A stretch of DNA of 9,519 bases from Methanobacteriota archaeon (GTDB lineage: Archaea > JACRDV01), in assembly GCA_024860865.1 (NCBI GenBank), contig JACRDV010000035.1, positions 1 through 9,519 of the forward strand, in the 5' to 3' direction. Each line of letters starts with the position of its first letter. Within the stretch, counting starts at the first letter, position 1. Positions 1 to 4,866 of this stretch are shown in pieces. Position numbers and translations under genes: made by a program. Below the pieces are notes generated by a model, which was not told the DNA's origin, did not search any database, and saw nothing but the letters and a program-made list of their open reading frames with translations.

Positions 1-726
1 GTTTTTTGCGAAGGAGCAGAGAGCTGGTATTTATGCCATACAAGGGCTGTTCACAATCCATTTGAGTTTCAGAAGAGAGATGTCGAACGCCCTTATCAAA
101 GGCCAATATTTAGTATTTCCCCAAGGCTTTCTAAGATATTGGTTAATCTCTCGGGAGCCAAGCCTAATGATATTTTACTTGACACATTTTGTGGTTATGG
201 AACTATATTGCAAGAAGCAATTTTAATGAGCATGGATATTAGAGGCATTGATATAGACGAGAAATGTGTAGAGGCAACTAAAAAAAATTTGAAATGGTTG
301 AGCAAAGAATACAATATTAAAATAAATGATGTTGATGACAAAATATTTCTTGGCGATGCAAAGAAGTTAGATCAATACTTTGAAGAAAATTCAATTGATG
401 CTATTGCTACTGAACCCCCATTGGGTCCTCCTCTTAAAAAATTGCCTCCTACAAAAATTGCTGAAAGAATCATTGAGGATTTAGAACCCTTATATTACAG
501 TTCTTTTCAATCCTTTTATAAGGTTCTCAAACCAAACAAAAGGATATCGATTGTTTTACCTTGTATTAAAACAAGCACAGGGAAATTTGTTAAATTTGAC
601 CCCATAGAATTAACTCGAGAAATAGGCTTTGGTGCAATTCCATTGTCTCTAGAACATACGACTCTTATTGATGCCGAGATGAGACATAGAGTTCTAAGAG
701 AGATTTACGTTTTTAAAAAATTTTAA
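1..726 (+). CDS. tRNA (guanine-N2) methyltransferase-like RNA methylase (Trm-G10/Trm11 family), 5'-truncated
   Basis: The frame is open from the first base to the TAA at 724-726, so the gene starts outside the window and 241 residues are visible. The SAM-binding motif I (DTFCGYGTILQEA, encoded from about 181) and the acidic GIDID motif (about 250) are those of a Rossmann-fold RNA methylase of the UPF0020/Trm11 group, which methylates G10 of tRNA on N2. The N-terminal THUMP domain expected in this family would lie upstream of the window. The catalytic (D/N)PPY motif reads TEPPLGPPL here (about 409-435), a variant form. The only in-frame start-like codon near the left end (TTG at 139) is inside the conserved domain and is not a real start, because conserved sequence (KRDVERPYQRP) precedes it. 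Family assignment is firm; the exact substrate is inferred. Confidence 0.85.
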   Translation, partial: VFCEGAESWYLCHTRAVHNPFEFQKRDVERPYQRPIFSISPRLSKILVNLSGAKPNDILLDTFCGYGTILQEAILMSMDIRGIDIDEKCVEATKKNLKWLSKEYNIKINDVDDKIFLGDAKKLDQYFEENSIDAIATEPPLGPPLKKLPPTKIAERIIEDLEPLYYSSFQSFYKVLKPNKRISIVLPCIKTSTGKFVKFDPIELTREIGFGAIPLSLEHTTLIDAEMRHRVLREIYVFKKF

Positions 727-766
727 TCTTTTGCATAACCCTAAATTTAGGTTCAAGTATTTTCGC

Positions 767-782
767 TTAGATTGGTATCTAA
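767..782. terminator. Possible hairpin between convergent genes
   Basis: TTAGAT-TGGT-ATCTAA is a 6-bp stem with a 4-nt loop, in the 76-bp gap between the convergent methylase and SQR-like genes. A second perfect palindrome, CCTAAATTTAGG, lies at 740-751 in the same gap. The methylase stop itself sits in a T/A-rich run (713-732). The position suits transcript ending for both genes, but the stems are AT-rich and weak. Confidence 0.35.
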
Positions 783-802
783 AATAAACTATAGAGAACT
801 AA

Positions 803-1960
803 TTAGAACCAATGCCAGAACCACCATTTTTCAAAAAGAATTTTGCCCCAATGCCATATCCTGCCTGGTTCTCTCATTTTAACAGCTGGTGCCGGTTCTG
901 CATAGAAATTGCCGGAACCATAGGCAGCTTTACTATAACCTATTTCAATAAAGCAAGAACCTTTTCCATCGAACTTCCTTAGTGTTCCACTACCGCTGAT
1001 TTCAGCATCAATATTATGCGCTACTGCCTCTGCCTGATAATGAGCGAAGACACCTGCCTTTGGCAACATTTTTTTGCCATCAGGCAATCTAACAGCAGTA
1101 ACATCTCCAATAGCATATAGCTCATCATATTTAGTGTTTAGTGTTTCTCTACTCACAGGTATCCATCCGCTTTCGTCCGTTAGACCCGCTTCTTTAACCA
1201 CCTTCGGGCTCCTATGAGGGGGTATGCCGACTAGAAAATCGTATTTTACTTTTTCACCTTTTTCAAAAGTAATTTCTCTTTTTTCCGAATCTATAGAAGT
1301 CACTTTAAAGTTTGGATTATAGTTTATGCCGCGCATTTCTAACATTTGCTTCATTGCATTGCCTACAGTTGGACCTGCAACCGGCATAGGCTGAGGCTCT
1401 GGAGTATAAATTCTCAAGTCAATTTTGTCTCTCATTCCTCTCTCTCTATAGTAGTAGTCCATGAGAAAAGCAGCTTCATATGGAGCAGCAGGACACTTGA
1501 AAGGGAGGCTAGAAATCAACACAATTAATTTTCCACTAGAAAAGCCCTTTAATGCATCTCTTAATTTAATAACTCCATTTAAATCATAAAAATTGTGGGC
1601 AGATTGAGCGAATCCAGGAACAGCTTCTAACGCTAGATCTGCACCAAGTGAGATCACAAGATAATCATATGCAAAGTCTTGAACACTTGTTTTTACTAAC
1701 CTATTTGCAGGGTCAATTTGTAAAATTTCAGCGTTAACATACTCTATCTTTTTTTTATTTAACTTTTCCAAGCTCTTTTGGACTTGAGATGGCTCTCTCC
1801 ACCCCATTAAAACCCAAACAAACGATGAATTGAAGATGTGTTTTGTATTTTTATCTATAAGGATAATCTTATGCTCTTTACCTAGCCTTTTACGTAATTC
1901 GTTGGCAACAACAAGTCCGCCTGCTCCTCCACCTAAAACCAATATATTTTTACCACTCAT
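803..1960 (-). CDS. Sulfide:quinone oxidoreductase-like FAD-dependent oxidoreductase
   Basis: A 385-residue flavoprotein of the SQR/FccB-type pyridine-nucleotide-disulfide reductase fold. It has an N-terminal dinucleotide-binding loop (VLGGGAGGLVVANEL, residues 8-22), a central FKCPAAPYE segment that holds the SQR active-site cysteine (Cys156), the FAD-binding YAIGDV motif (282-287) and a second conserved cysteine in GKGSCFIEIG (Cys336). The C-terminus (WHWGKILFEKWWFWHWF) is rich in Trp and Phe and would suit an amphipathic membrane anchor for quinone access. SQRs oxidise sulfide to sulfane sulfur at the membrane and pass electrons to quinone. The third cysteine found in classic bacterial SQRs (near residue 128) is absent, as in several other SQR types. 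ATG at 1960 is preceded by GTGATC, an SD-like stretch. It is the last gene of the ArsR-DsrE operon and begins about 20 nt after the SECIS element. The acceptor (quinone or another) is not certain. Confidence 0.85.
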   Translation of the reverse strand: MSGKNILVLGGGAGGLVVANELRKRLGKEHKIILIDKNTKHIFNSSFVWVLMGWREPSQVQKSLEKLNKKKIEYVNAEILQIDPANRLVKTSVQDFAYDYLVISLGADLALEAVPGFAQSAHNFYDLNGVIKLRDALKGFSSGKLIVLISSLPFKCPAAPYEAAFLMDYYYRERGMRDKIDLRIYTPEPQPMPVAGPTVGNAMKQMLEMRGINYNPNFKVTSIDSEKREITFEKGEKVKYDFLVGIPPHRSPKVVKEAGLTDESGWIPVSRETLNTKYDELYAIGDVTAVRLPDGKKMLPKAGVFAHYQAEAVAHNIDAEISGSGTLRKFDGKGSCFIEIGYSKAAYGSGNFYAEPAPAVKMREPGRIWHWGKILFEKWWFWHWF

Positions 1961-1981
1961 TTGATCACAACCAAAAGTTTT

Positions 1982-2059
1982 TTCAGGTTATGACTTTCCT
2001 GCTGGAAAGCTCTTTGCTCGAGATTAAAACTTTTCTCGAACAAATCATTGTTACCCGAA
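1982..2059 (-). promoter_or_regulatory. Candidate SECIS element 1, 3' of the DsrE-like selenoprotein gene
   Basis: On the minus-strand transcript the order is: helix-1 arm UUCGGGU (2059-2053), AUGA (2048-2045), helix-2 arm UUGUUCGAGA (2043-2034), A-rich loop AAAGUUUUAA (2033-2024), return arm UCUCGAGCAA (2023-2014), AGAG (2013-2010), a second hairpin CUUUCC-AGCA-GGAAAG (2009-1994), and the helix-1 return arm ACCUGAA (1988-1982). AUGA opposite a GA-containing strand, a helix of about 10-11 bp and As at the 5' side of the apical loop are the hallmarks of eukaryote-type SECIS RNAs, also reported in Lokiarchaeota. Helix 1 overlaps the last sense codons and the TAA stop. The single change in helix 2 relative to copy 2 is a U-G wobble on this strand and would be a C-A mismatch on the other, so the structure belongs to the minus-strand RNA. 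Binding and function are inferred. Confidence 0.75.
1993..2048 (-). repeat. 56-bp direct repeat, copy 1 (SECIS core)
   Basis: Identical at 54 of 56 positions to 3133-3188; the two differences are A2040/G3180 and A2044/G3184, both transitions. It covers the AUGA core, both hairpins and one further base. Sequence similarity stops sharply at both ends. Confidence 0.95.
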
Positions 2060-2380
2060 TGTTATAACTTTATCATTTTCTTCAACAAATTTGACAAAAT
2101 CGTTCATAACCGCTAGAGGGGAAAGTTGAAAAGTTTTATCTTTCCCTCTGGCTATTAAGCAAGTACCTCAAGCCATTATATGTCCACCGGCATCAATGAA
2201 ATCTCTTGTAACTTTTTCAACATCGAAAGTTTCATGTTTTATTTCTCCTACCTCGACTCCTTTACTCATGAGAAAAACTTTTACTTCATGGCCTTCAAGA
2301 ATAGCTGTAAGTCCAAATCTAAAAGCGTTCCAAGCACTTTCAGGTTCATTTGTATTAATTACAATACCTATTTTGCTCAT
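2051..2380 (-). CDS. DsrE-like selenoprotein (in-frame UGA as selenocysteine)
   Basis: Read through the TGA at 2168-2170 this is a 109-residue DsrE/DsrF-like sulfur-carrier protein. The N-terminal part (MSKIGIVINTNEPESAWNAF, then EGHEVKVFLMSKGVEV) is the usual Rossmann-like half. The family active-site stretch follows as FIDAGGHIMA-U-GTCLIARGK, with UGA at residue 71 where relatives have the first Cys of CGTC. Conserved sequence continues to the true stop: PLAVMNDFVKF and the ending EENDKVITFG before TAA at 2051-2053. Such proteins carry persulfide on that Cys; a Sec would give a more reactive Se-S carrier. ATG 2380 is chosen because GGAGGTGA lies about 10 nt upstream; GTG 2392 falls within that SD. 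The gene starts 8 nt after the ArsR-type gene and a SECIS-like RNA follows its stop. Without Sec insertion it would end as a 70-residue fragment lacking its catalytic centre. Confidence 0.88.
2168..2170 (-). other. UGA codon proposed to encode selenocysteine (DsrE-like)
   Basis: The TGA is in frame, with 70 codons before and 38 codons of family-conserved sequence after it. It occupies the first position of the C-G-T-C motif (U-G-T-C), leaving the second Cys intact. Confidence 0.85.
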
Positions 2381-2388
2381 TCTTGTTC

Positions 2389-2739
2389 TCACCTCCTACC
2401 CCGGATTTTTTTAGCTAGTTTTTCATCATCAGCTAATTGCTCAAACAAAATGTCTCTTATAATGCTACAAGCCTGGATGATTTTTGGGTTAGTGATTTTG
2501 TAGAAGATATTCACGCCTTCCCTTCTGCTCTCAACAATCTTTTTCTTTCGTAAGAGGGCAAGATGCTGGGATAAATTCGCTTGAGGAATATTAGCCAACG
2601 AAGCTAGTTCGGTGACTGTTTTTTCACCATCTCGGAGTATATCCAATATTTCTAATCGCTTGGGATTCGCTAATATTTGACATATTTCAGCATGCAATTC
2701 AAAGATTTTTTTGTTTAATTCCGAAACTCTTTGACCCAT
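2389..2739 (-). CDS. ArsR/SmtB-family winged-helix transcriptional regulator
   Basis: A 116-residue protein with the ArsR winged-helix layout: ILANPKRLEILDIL (22-35) in helix 2, the recognition helix IPQANLSQHLALLRKKKIV (51-69) and the beta-wing SRREGVNIFYKI (71-82). It has two cysteines, Cys20 just ahead of the LANPKRLEIL segment and Cys91 in the C-terminal dimerisation helix (IIQACSIIRDIL). These could form a thiol-based sensor of persulfide or oxidants, as in the SqrR/BigR group, although here the first Cys is in helix 1 and not helix 2. It is the first gene of the operon with the DsrE-like selenoprotein and the SQR-like enzyme, so repression of its own sulfide-handling operon is the likely job. 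A TATA-like box and a palindrome lie upstream. No clear SD precedes ATG 2739. The effector is unknown; a metal is possible. Confidence 0.88.
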   Translation of the reverse strand: MGQRVSELNKKIFELHAEICQILANPKRLEILDILRDGEKTVTELASLANIPQANLSQHLALLRKKKIVESRREGVNIFYKITNPKIIQACSIIRDILFEQLADDEKLAKKIRGRR

Positions 2740-2768
2740 GGAAGCAACTCTAAAAATTTTAATTCTAA

Positions 2769-2792
2769 TATTCGAATAAATTTATATATATA
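2769..2792 (-). promoter_or_regulatory. TATA box and overlapping operator-like palindrome of the ArsR operon
   Basis: On the minus strand TATATATAAA (about 2792-2783) is an archaeal TATA box about 45 nt upstream of the ATG. A perfect 10-bp palindrome, TATTCGAATA (2778-2769), lies just downstream of it, where the transcription start region is expected. A dimeric regulator bound there would block initiation, which fits autoregulation by the ArsR-type protein. The box is seen directly; the operator role is inferred. Confidence 0.5.
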
Positions 2793-2901
2793 CTTGTTTT
2801 TTATTTAAAGACTTTTAAAATAATAATTATAATTATATTAAGGATGGCAGAGTATATTTAGTTCGATTATCACTTGAAAATATAGACTTAGAGGGCTATA
2901 T

Positions 2902-3063
2902 ATGAAGAAGACAAGTAAATGGAAGTGTGAGCCCTGTGGACATTTAACAGACGAAAAACCTACTGAGGTTTGTTTAATATGCGGTTCCCGTAGTACCGGT
3001 GCAGTAAAAATAGTCAGTCAAGAAGGTGAAATCAAACATATAGGGAGAGGAAAAACTGATTAA
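2902..3063 (+). CDS. Small rubredoxin-like zinc-ribbon protein (53 aa)
   Basis: The protein begins MKKTSKWKCEPCGHLTDEKP and continues with the second knuckle VCLICGS. Cys9/Cys12 and Cys24/Cys27 form two CxxC pairs, as in the rubredoxin-like domain at the end of rubrerythrins and in stand-alone rubredoxins (W-x-C-x-x-C-G-x ... C-x-x-C-G). It would bind Fe (electron transfer) or Zn. GAGGG at about 2891-2895 serves as SD for ATG 2902. It diverges from the ArsR operon and its stop (3061-3063) faces the 3' end of the HesB-like selenoprotein gene. The classic rubredoxin spacing between the pairs is longer, so zinc is at least as likely as iron. Its link to the neighbouring sulfur genes is by position only. 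Confidence 0.75.
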   Translation: MKKTSKWKCEPCGHLTDEKPTEVCLICGSRSTGAVKIVSQEGEIKHIGRGKTD

Positions 3064-3121
3064 TAAAATGAATACGTTTGAGAGAGACAGTTTTAAATCA
3101 TTACAATCAAGAGCTATCTTT

Positions 3122-3200
3122 AATTTGTTAAAACTTTCCTGCTGGAAAGCTCTTTGCTCGAGATTAAAACTTTTCTCGAGCAAGTCATAGTCAACAAATT
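3122..3200 (-). promoter_or_regulatory. Candidate SECIS element 2, 3' of the HesB-like selenoprotein gene
   Basis: Same architecture as copy 1, read on the minus strand: helix-1 arm AAUUUGUU (3200-3193, extendable by GA), AUGA (3188-3185), helix-2 arm UUGCUCGAGA (3183-3174), loop AAAGUUUUAA (3173-3164), return arm UCUCGAGCAA (3163-3154, fully paired), AGAG (3153-3150), second hairpin CUUUCC-AGCA-GGAAAG (3149-3134), and the helix-1 return arm AACAAAUU (3129-3122). The helix-1 sequences differ completely from those of copy 1, yet both copies pair at the same place, which supports a conserved fold. As in copy 1, helix 1 overlaps the stop codon. The element lies in the convergent gap after the zinc-ribbon gene. 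Confidence 0.75.
3133..3188 (-). repeat. 56-bp direct repeat, copy 2 (SECIS core)
   Basis: Second copy of the block at 1993-2048, in the same orientation and 1,140 bp away, with two transitions between the copies. It lies immediately after the stop of a minus-strand gene with an internal UGA, as copy 1 does. Confidence 0.95.
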
Positions 3201-3520
3201 CTTTCAAAACCTTTAATCGTTAGATATTCCGTGAACCAAGTTTTTTCAGCATCTATTTCTAGTTCACTTGTACTTAGGTGTTGTAGTAGGTACTGAGCAA
3301 GCTCAGAATCTAGGAAAATTGGGATATTATCATCTTTAATTTTTAGTAAGTTATATCCCTTTAGTTCCTGCTCTCTGACCAATGAAACGTCAAGGCTAGG
3401 CCCGCTTCATCCAATTCCGGCATATATTAAGACTGCTGGATCTGTGACGCCTAAGCTAATTTTTTTCTGTATGTAATGCTTTGCTTTTTCAGTTAAAACT
3501 GCTTTCAGGCCATTTTCCAA
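3191..3520 (-). CDS. HesB/IscA-like selenoprotein (in-frame UGA as selenocysteine)
   Basis: Read through the TGA at 3407-3409 this is a 109-residue HesB/IscA-type protein. The N-terminal helix (LKAVLTEKAKHYIQKKI) and strand (PAVLIYAGIG) lead to U-SGPSLDVSLV, so UGA sits where the family has its first cluster-binding Cys (GGC-S-G type). The second half (GYNLLKIKDDNIPIFLDSEL, then ELEIDAEKTWFTEYLTIKGF) matches the usual beta-rich remainder, ending in Cys109. Members assemble or carry Fe-S clusters or persulfide; HesB-like selenoproteins are an established prokaryotic selenoprotein group. The TTG start at 3520 is chosen because GGAAGTGA lies 5 nt upstream; GTG 3529 is the alternative and adds three residues. 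Conventional calling would give only a C-terminal 63-residue piece from ATG 3382. The stop is TGA at 3191-3193, with a SECIS-like RNA directly behind it. It is transcribed divergently from the TrmB-like regulator gene. Confidence 0.87.
3407..3409 (-). other. UGA codon proposed to encode selenocysteine (HesB-like)
   Basis: The in-frame TGA lies between GIG and SGPS, the position of the conserved N-proximal Cys in HesB/IscA proteins. Sense sequence runs without another stop for 37 codons before and 71 after. Confidence 0.85.
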
Positions 3521-3548
3521 GAAATTCACTTCCTTTTTATAATTATGT

Positions 3549-3591
3549 GTTCAAGATTGTTGAACAGTTATGATTAAATATCTTTTTGAAC
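3549..3591. promoter_or_regulatory. Operator-like TTGAAC half-sites in a divergent promoter region
   Basis: GTTCAA-gattg-TTGAAC (3549-3565) is a perfect 6-bp inverted repeat with a 5-bp spacer. A third half-site, TTGAAC, follows at 3586-3591, 26 bp from the second. They lie between the HesB-like selenoprotein gene (minus) and the TrmB-like regulator gene (plus), among TATA-like stretches (about 3573-3582 and 3590-3600). Binding by the neighbouring regulator is inferred. Confidence 0.45.
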
Positions 3592-3615
3592 TAATATTTA
3601 AGTTTAGTGTTATTC

Positions 3616-3954
3616 ATGGAATTCAGGTCCTTACTAGTATCTAAATGCATATCAGTAAATGATATAATTAAGTGTTTGCTTTGTATCGGAGATACCGAAA
3701 TCCAAATATTAGAAATTTTAAAAAAACGCGAGGCTACTGTTGAAGAGATAGCTGAAAAACTTAAGATAAATAGGAGTACAGCTCAAAGATGTTTACAAAC
3801 TCTAGTCGCTACTGGTTTAATTTTCAGAAAAAGTACAACTGAAATTAAAGGGCGTAAATTTATTTACCGTGCAATATCCGAGAGAGAGTTGAAAGAAATA
3901 TTAAAAAATACAGCTGAGCAATGGTATCAAAAAGTTATGGAATCATTAAAATAG
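3616..3954 (+). CDS. TrmB-like winged-helix transcriptional regulator
   Basis: A 112-residue protein with a winged helix of the archaeal TrmB-like type: ILEILKKREATVEEIAEKL (31-49), recognition helix INRSTAQRCLQTLVATGLI (51-69), a wing with GRKFIYRAI (79-87) and a C-terminal helix ending in EQWYQKVMESLK. Cysteines at 11, 20 and 23 (KCLLC forms a CxxC) and 59 stand out for a DNA-binding protein and may allow thiol or metal sensing. ATG 3616 is preferred over GTG 3607; neither has a clear SD, so translation from a short or leaderless transcript is possible. It heads a plus-strand run of redox genes and diverges from the HesB-like selenoprotein gene. Control of one or both is a reasonable inference from position. 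Confidence 0.75.
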   Translation: MEFRSLLVSKCISVNDIIKCLLCIGDTEIQILEILKKREATVEEIAEKLKINRSTAQRCLQTLVATGLIFRKSTTEIKGRKFIYRAISERELKEILKNTAEQWYQKVMESLK

Positions 3955-4022
3955 AGGAAGTTAATTTTAAGTGAAAACTAAAAAGCGATGCATTTTGGCA
4001 TTAATCTAAGGAGGATAGATAA

Positions 4023-4436
4023 ATGAATGAACTAGAAGAAATTCGAAGGAAAAAAATGGAAAAGTTAGTGAAAGAAATTGGTGAAAAGAATCCGAGTGCG
4101 CAAAATTATCCAAAGGCACCAATAACTATTACTGACGAAAATTTTGATCAAATAGTTCAACAATATCCTTTGATGGTCATAGACAATTGGGCCCCTTGGT
4201 GTTTTCCTTGCAGAATGATCGCTCCAATTATCGAAGAAATGGCTAAAGATTATGCTGGAAAAGTAGTCTTTGGAAAATTAAATACTGATGAAAACCAAAG
4301 AACCCCTCTAAAATTTGGAGTTATGGGCATACCAACGCTACTTATCATTAAAAATGGAAAAGAAGTCGATAGAATAGCAGGGGCAGTACCGAGAGAATAT
4401 ATCGAATCTAAATTGCGAAGATATTTGCATGAATGA
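4023..4436 (+). CDS. trxA: Thioredoxin
   Basis: A 137-residue thioredoxin with active site WAPWCFPCRM (Cys60, Cys63), the usual APIIEEMAKDY helix after it, the cis-proline loop GIPT (Pro104) and a C-terminal GAVPREYIESKL segment. The CFPC dipeptide differs from the CGPC of most thioredoxins, which may shift its redox potential. A charged helical N-terminal extension of about 35 residues (NELEEIRRKKMEKLVKEI) precedes the domain and is not part of the standard 105-residue fold. AAGGAGGAT about 7 nt before ATG 4023 is a strong SD. It reduces protein disulfides, and the reductase-like flavoprotein two genes downstream is the obvious electron donor. Confidence 0.93.
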   Translation: MNELEEIRRKKMEKLVKEIGEKNPSAQNYPKAPITITDENFDQIVQQYPLMVIDNWAPWCFPCRMIAPIIEEMAKDYAGKVVFGKLNTDENQRTPLKFGVMGIPTLLIIKNGKEVDRIAGAVPREYIESKLRRYLHE

Positions 4437-4456
4437 ATCAAATTAAAATCATTTTG

Positions 4457-4468
4457 AGCTTTAAAGCT
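4457..4468. other. Perfect 12-bp palindrome in the thioredoxin-MIP18 gap
   Basis: AGCTTTAAAGCT lies midway between the thioredoxin stop and the next start. It has no loop, so it is more likely a protein site than a hairpin. Chance occurrence in AT-rich DNA cannot be excluded. Confidence 0.25.
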
Positions 4469-4500
4469 TTCTTTAATAATAAAAAAATCGAGGGAGATTA

Positions 4501-4854
4501 ATGGAAAAATATGAAATTCTTGAAATTTTAAAAAACGTATATGACCCAGATTATAAAGATAAGTCCATTGTAGAATTGGGTCTTGTGGATGAAAACACCA
4601 TAAAAATAAATGAAGACAAAATAGAAGTGGAATATAAAGTGGCAGCTCCATTTTGTCCATTTAGCGCTGCTATCGGAATTATGATTCAGTATGCTTTGGA
4701 AAAGAAATTTGGAAAGCGAGTTGATGTGAAAATCCAGCCTGGGCATTATCAAGAAAAACTAGTAGAAGAAATATTGAGAAGCGAAGAAAAAAGAAAAGAT
4801 TTGCTTAGTAAATTAGAATCTTTTGGAATACTTCAGCGATGTGTAAGAATATAG
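4501..4854 (+). CDS. MIP18/DUF59-family iron-sulfur assembly protein
   Basis: A 117-residue protein with the MIP18/SufT-like signature: NVYDPDYKDKSIVELGLV (12-28), the strand KIEVEYKVAAPFCPFSAAIG (40-59) with the family cysteine at Cys52, and VDVKIQPGHY (74-83). These small proteins take part in Fe-S cluster maturation in bacteria, archaea and eukaryotes, with the Cys as likely functional residue. GAGGGAGATT directly before ATG 4501 gives the start. It sits between thioredoxin and its reductase, 64 bp and 12 bp away, suggesting co-transcription and a link between Fe-S assembly and thiol redox. The usual P-[ST]-[ST]-x-x-C-P-x motif is altered to A-A-P-F-C-P-F. Confidence 0.82.
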   Translation: MEKYEILEILKNVYDPDYKDKSIVELGLVDENTIKINEDKIEVEYKVAAPFCPFSAAIGIMIQYALEKKFGKRVDVKIQPGHYQEKLVEEILRSEEKRKDLLSKLESFGILQRCVRI

Positions 4855-4866
4855 TAAATGAGATAA

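Noticed and set aside
1994-2009. The second hairpin (CUUUCC-AGCA-GGAAAG) as an intrinsic transcription terminator
   Set aside because: In copy 1 it is not followed by a T-run and the SQR-like gene continues the operon 30 nt later, so termination there is unlikely; in copy 2 a short U-run does follow, so a minor role cannot be excluded.
2168-2170. Reading the DsrE-like gene as a pseudogene or a 70-residue protein ending at TGA
   Set aside because: The 38 codons after TGA keep the family active-site and C-terminal motifs, the UGA falls exactly on the catalytic Cys, and a SECIS-like RNA follows the true stop.
2180-2503. Plus-strand reading frames opposite the DsrE-like and ArsR-type genes
   Set aside because: They are low-complexity shadows rich in Phe and Ser with no domain, opposite well-supported minus-strand genes.
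1993-3188. The 56-bp repeat pair as ends of an insertion sequence or MITE flanking 2049-3132
   Set aside because: The copies are direct repeats without target-site duplications, each lies at a gene 3' end, the segment between holds ordinary genes and no transposase, and the paired structure has strand-specific wobble support.
2974-3207. Minus-strand reading frame of 77 codons through the SECIS 2 region
   Set aside because: It overlaps the zinc-ribbon gene and the structured element, has no recognisable domain, and its frame runs through the hairpins.
3191-3382. A separate 63-residue protein starting at ATG 3382
   Set aside because: It is the C-terminal part of the HesB-like domain; the missing N-terminal part lies directly upstream in the same frame across one UGA.
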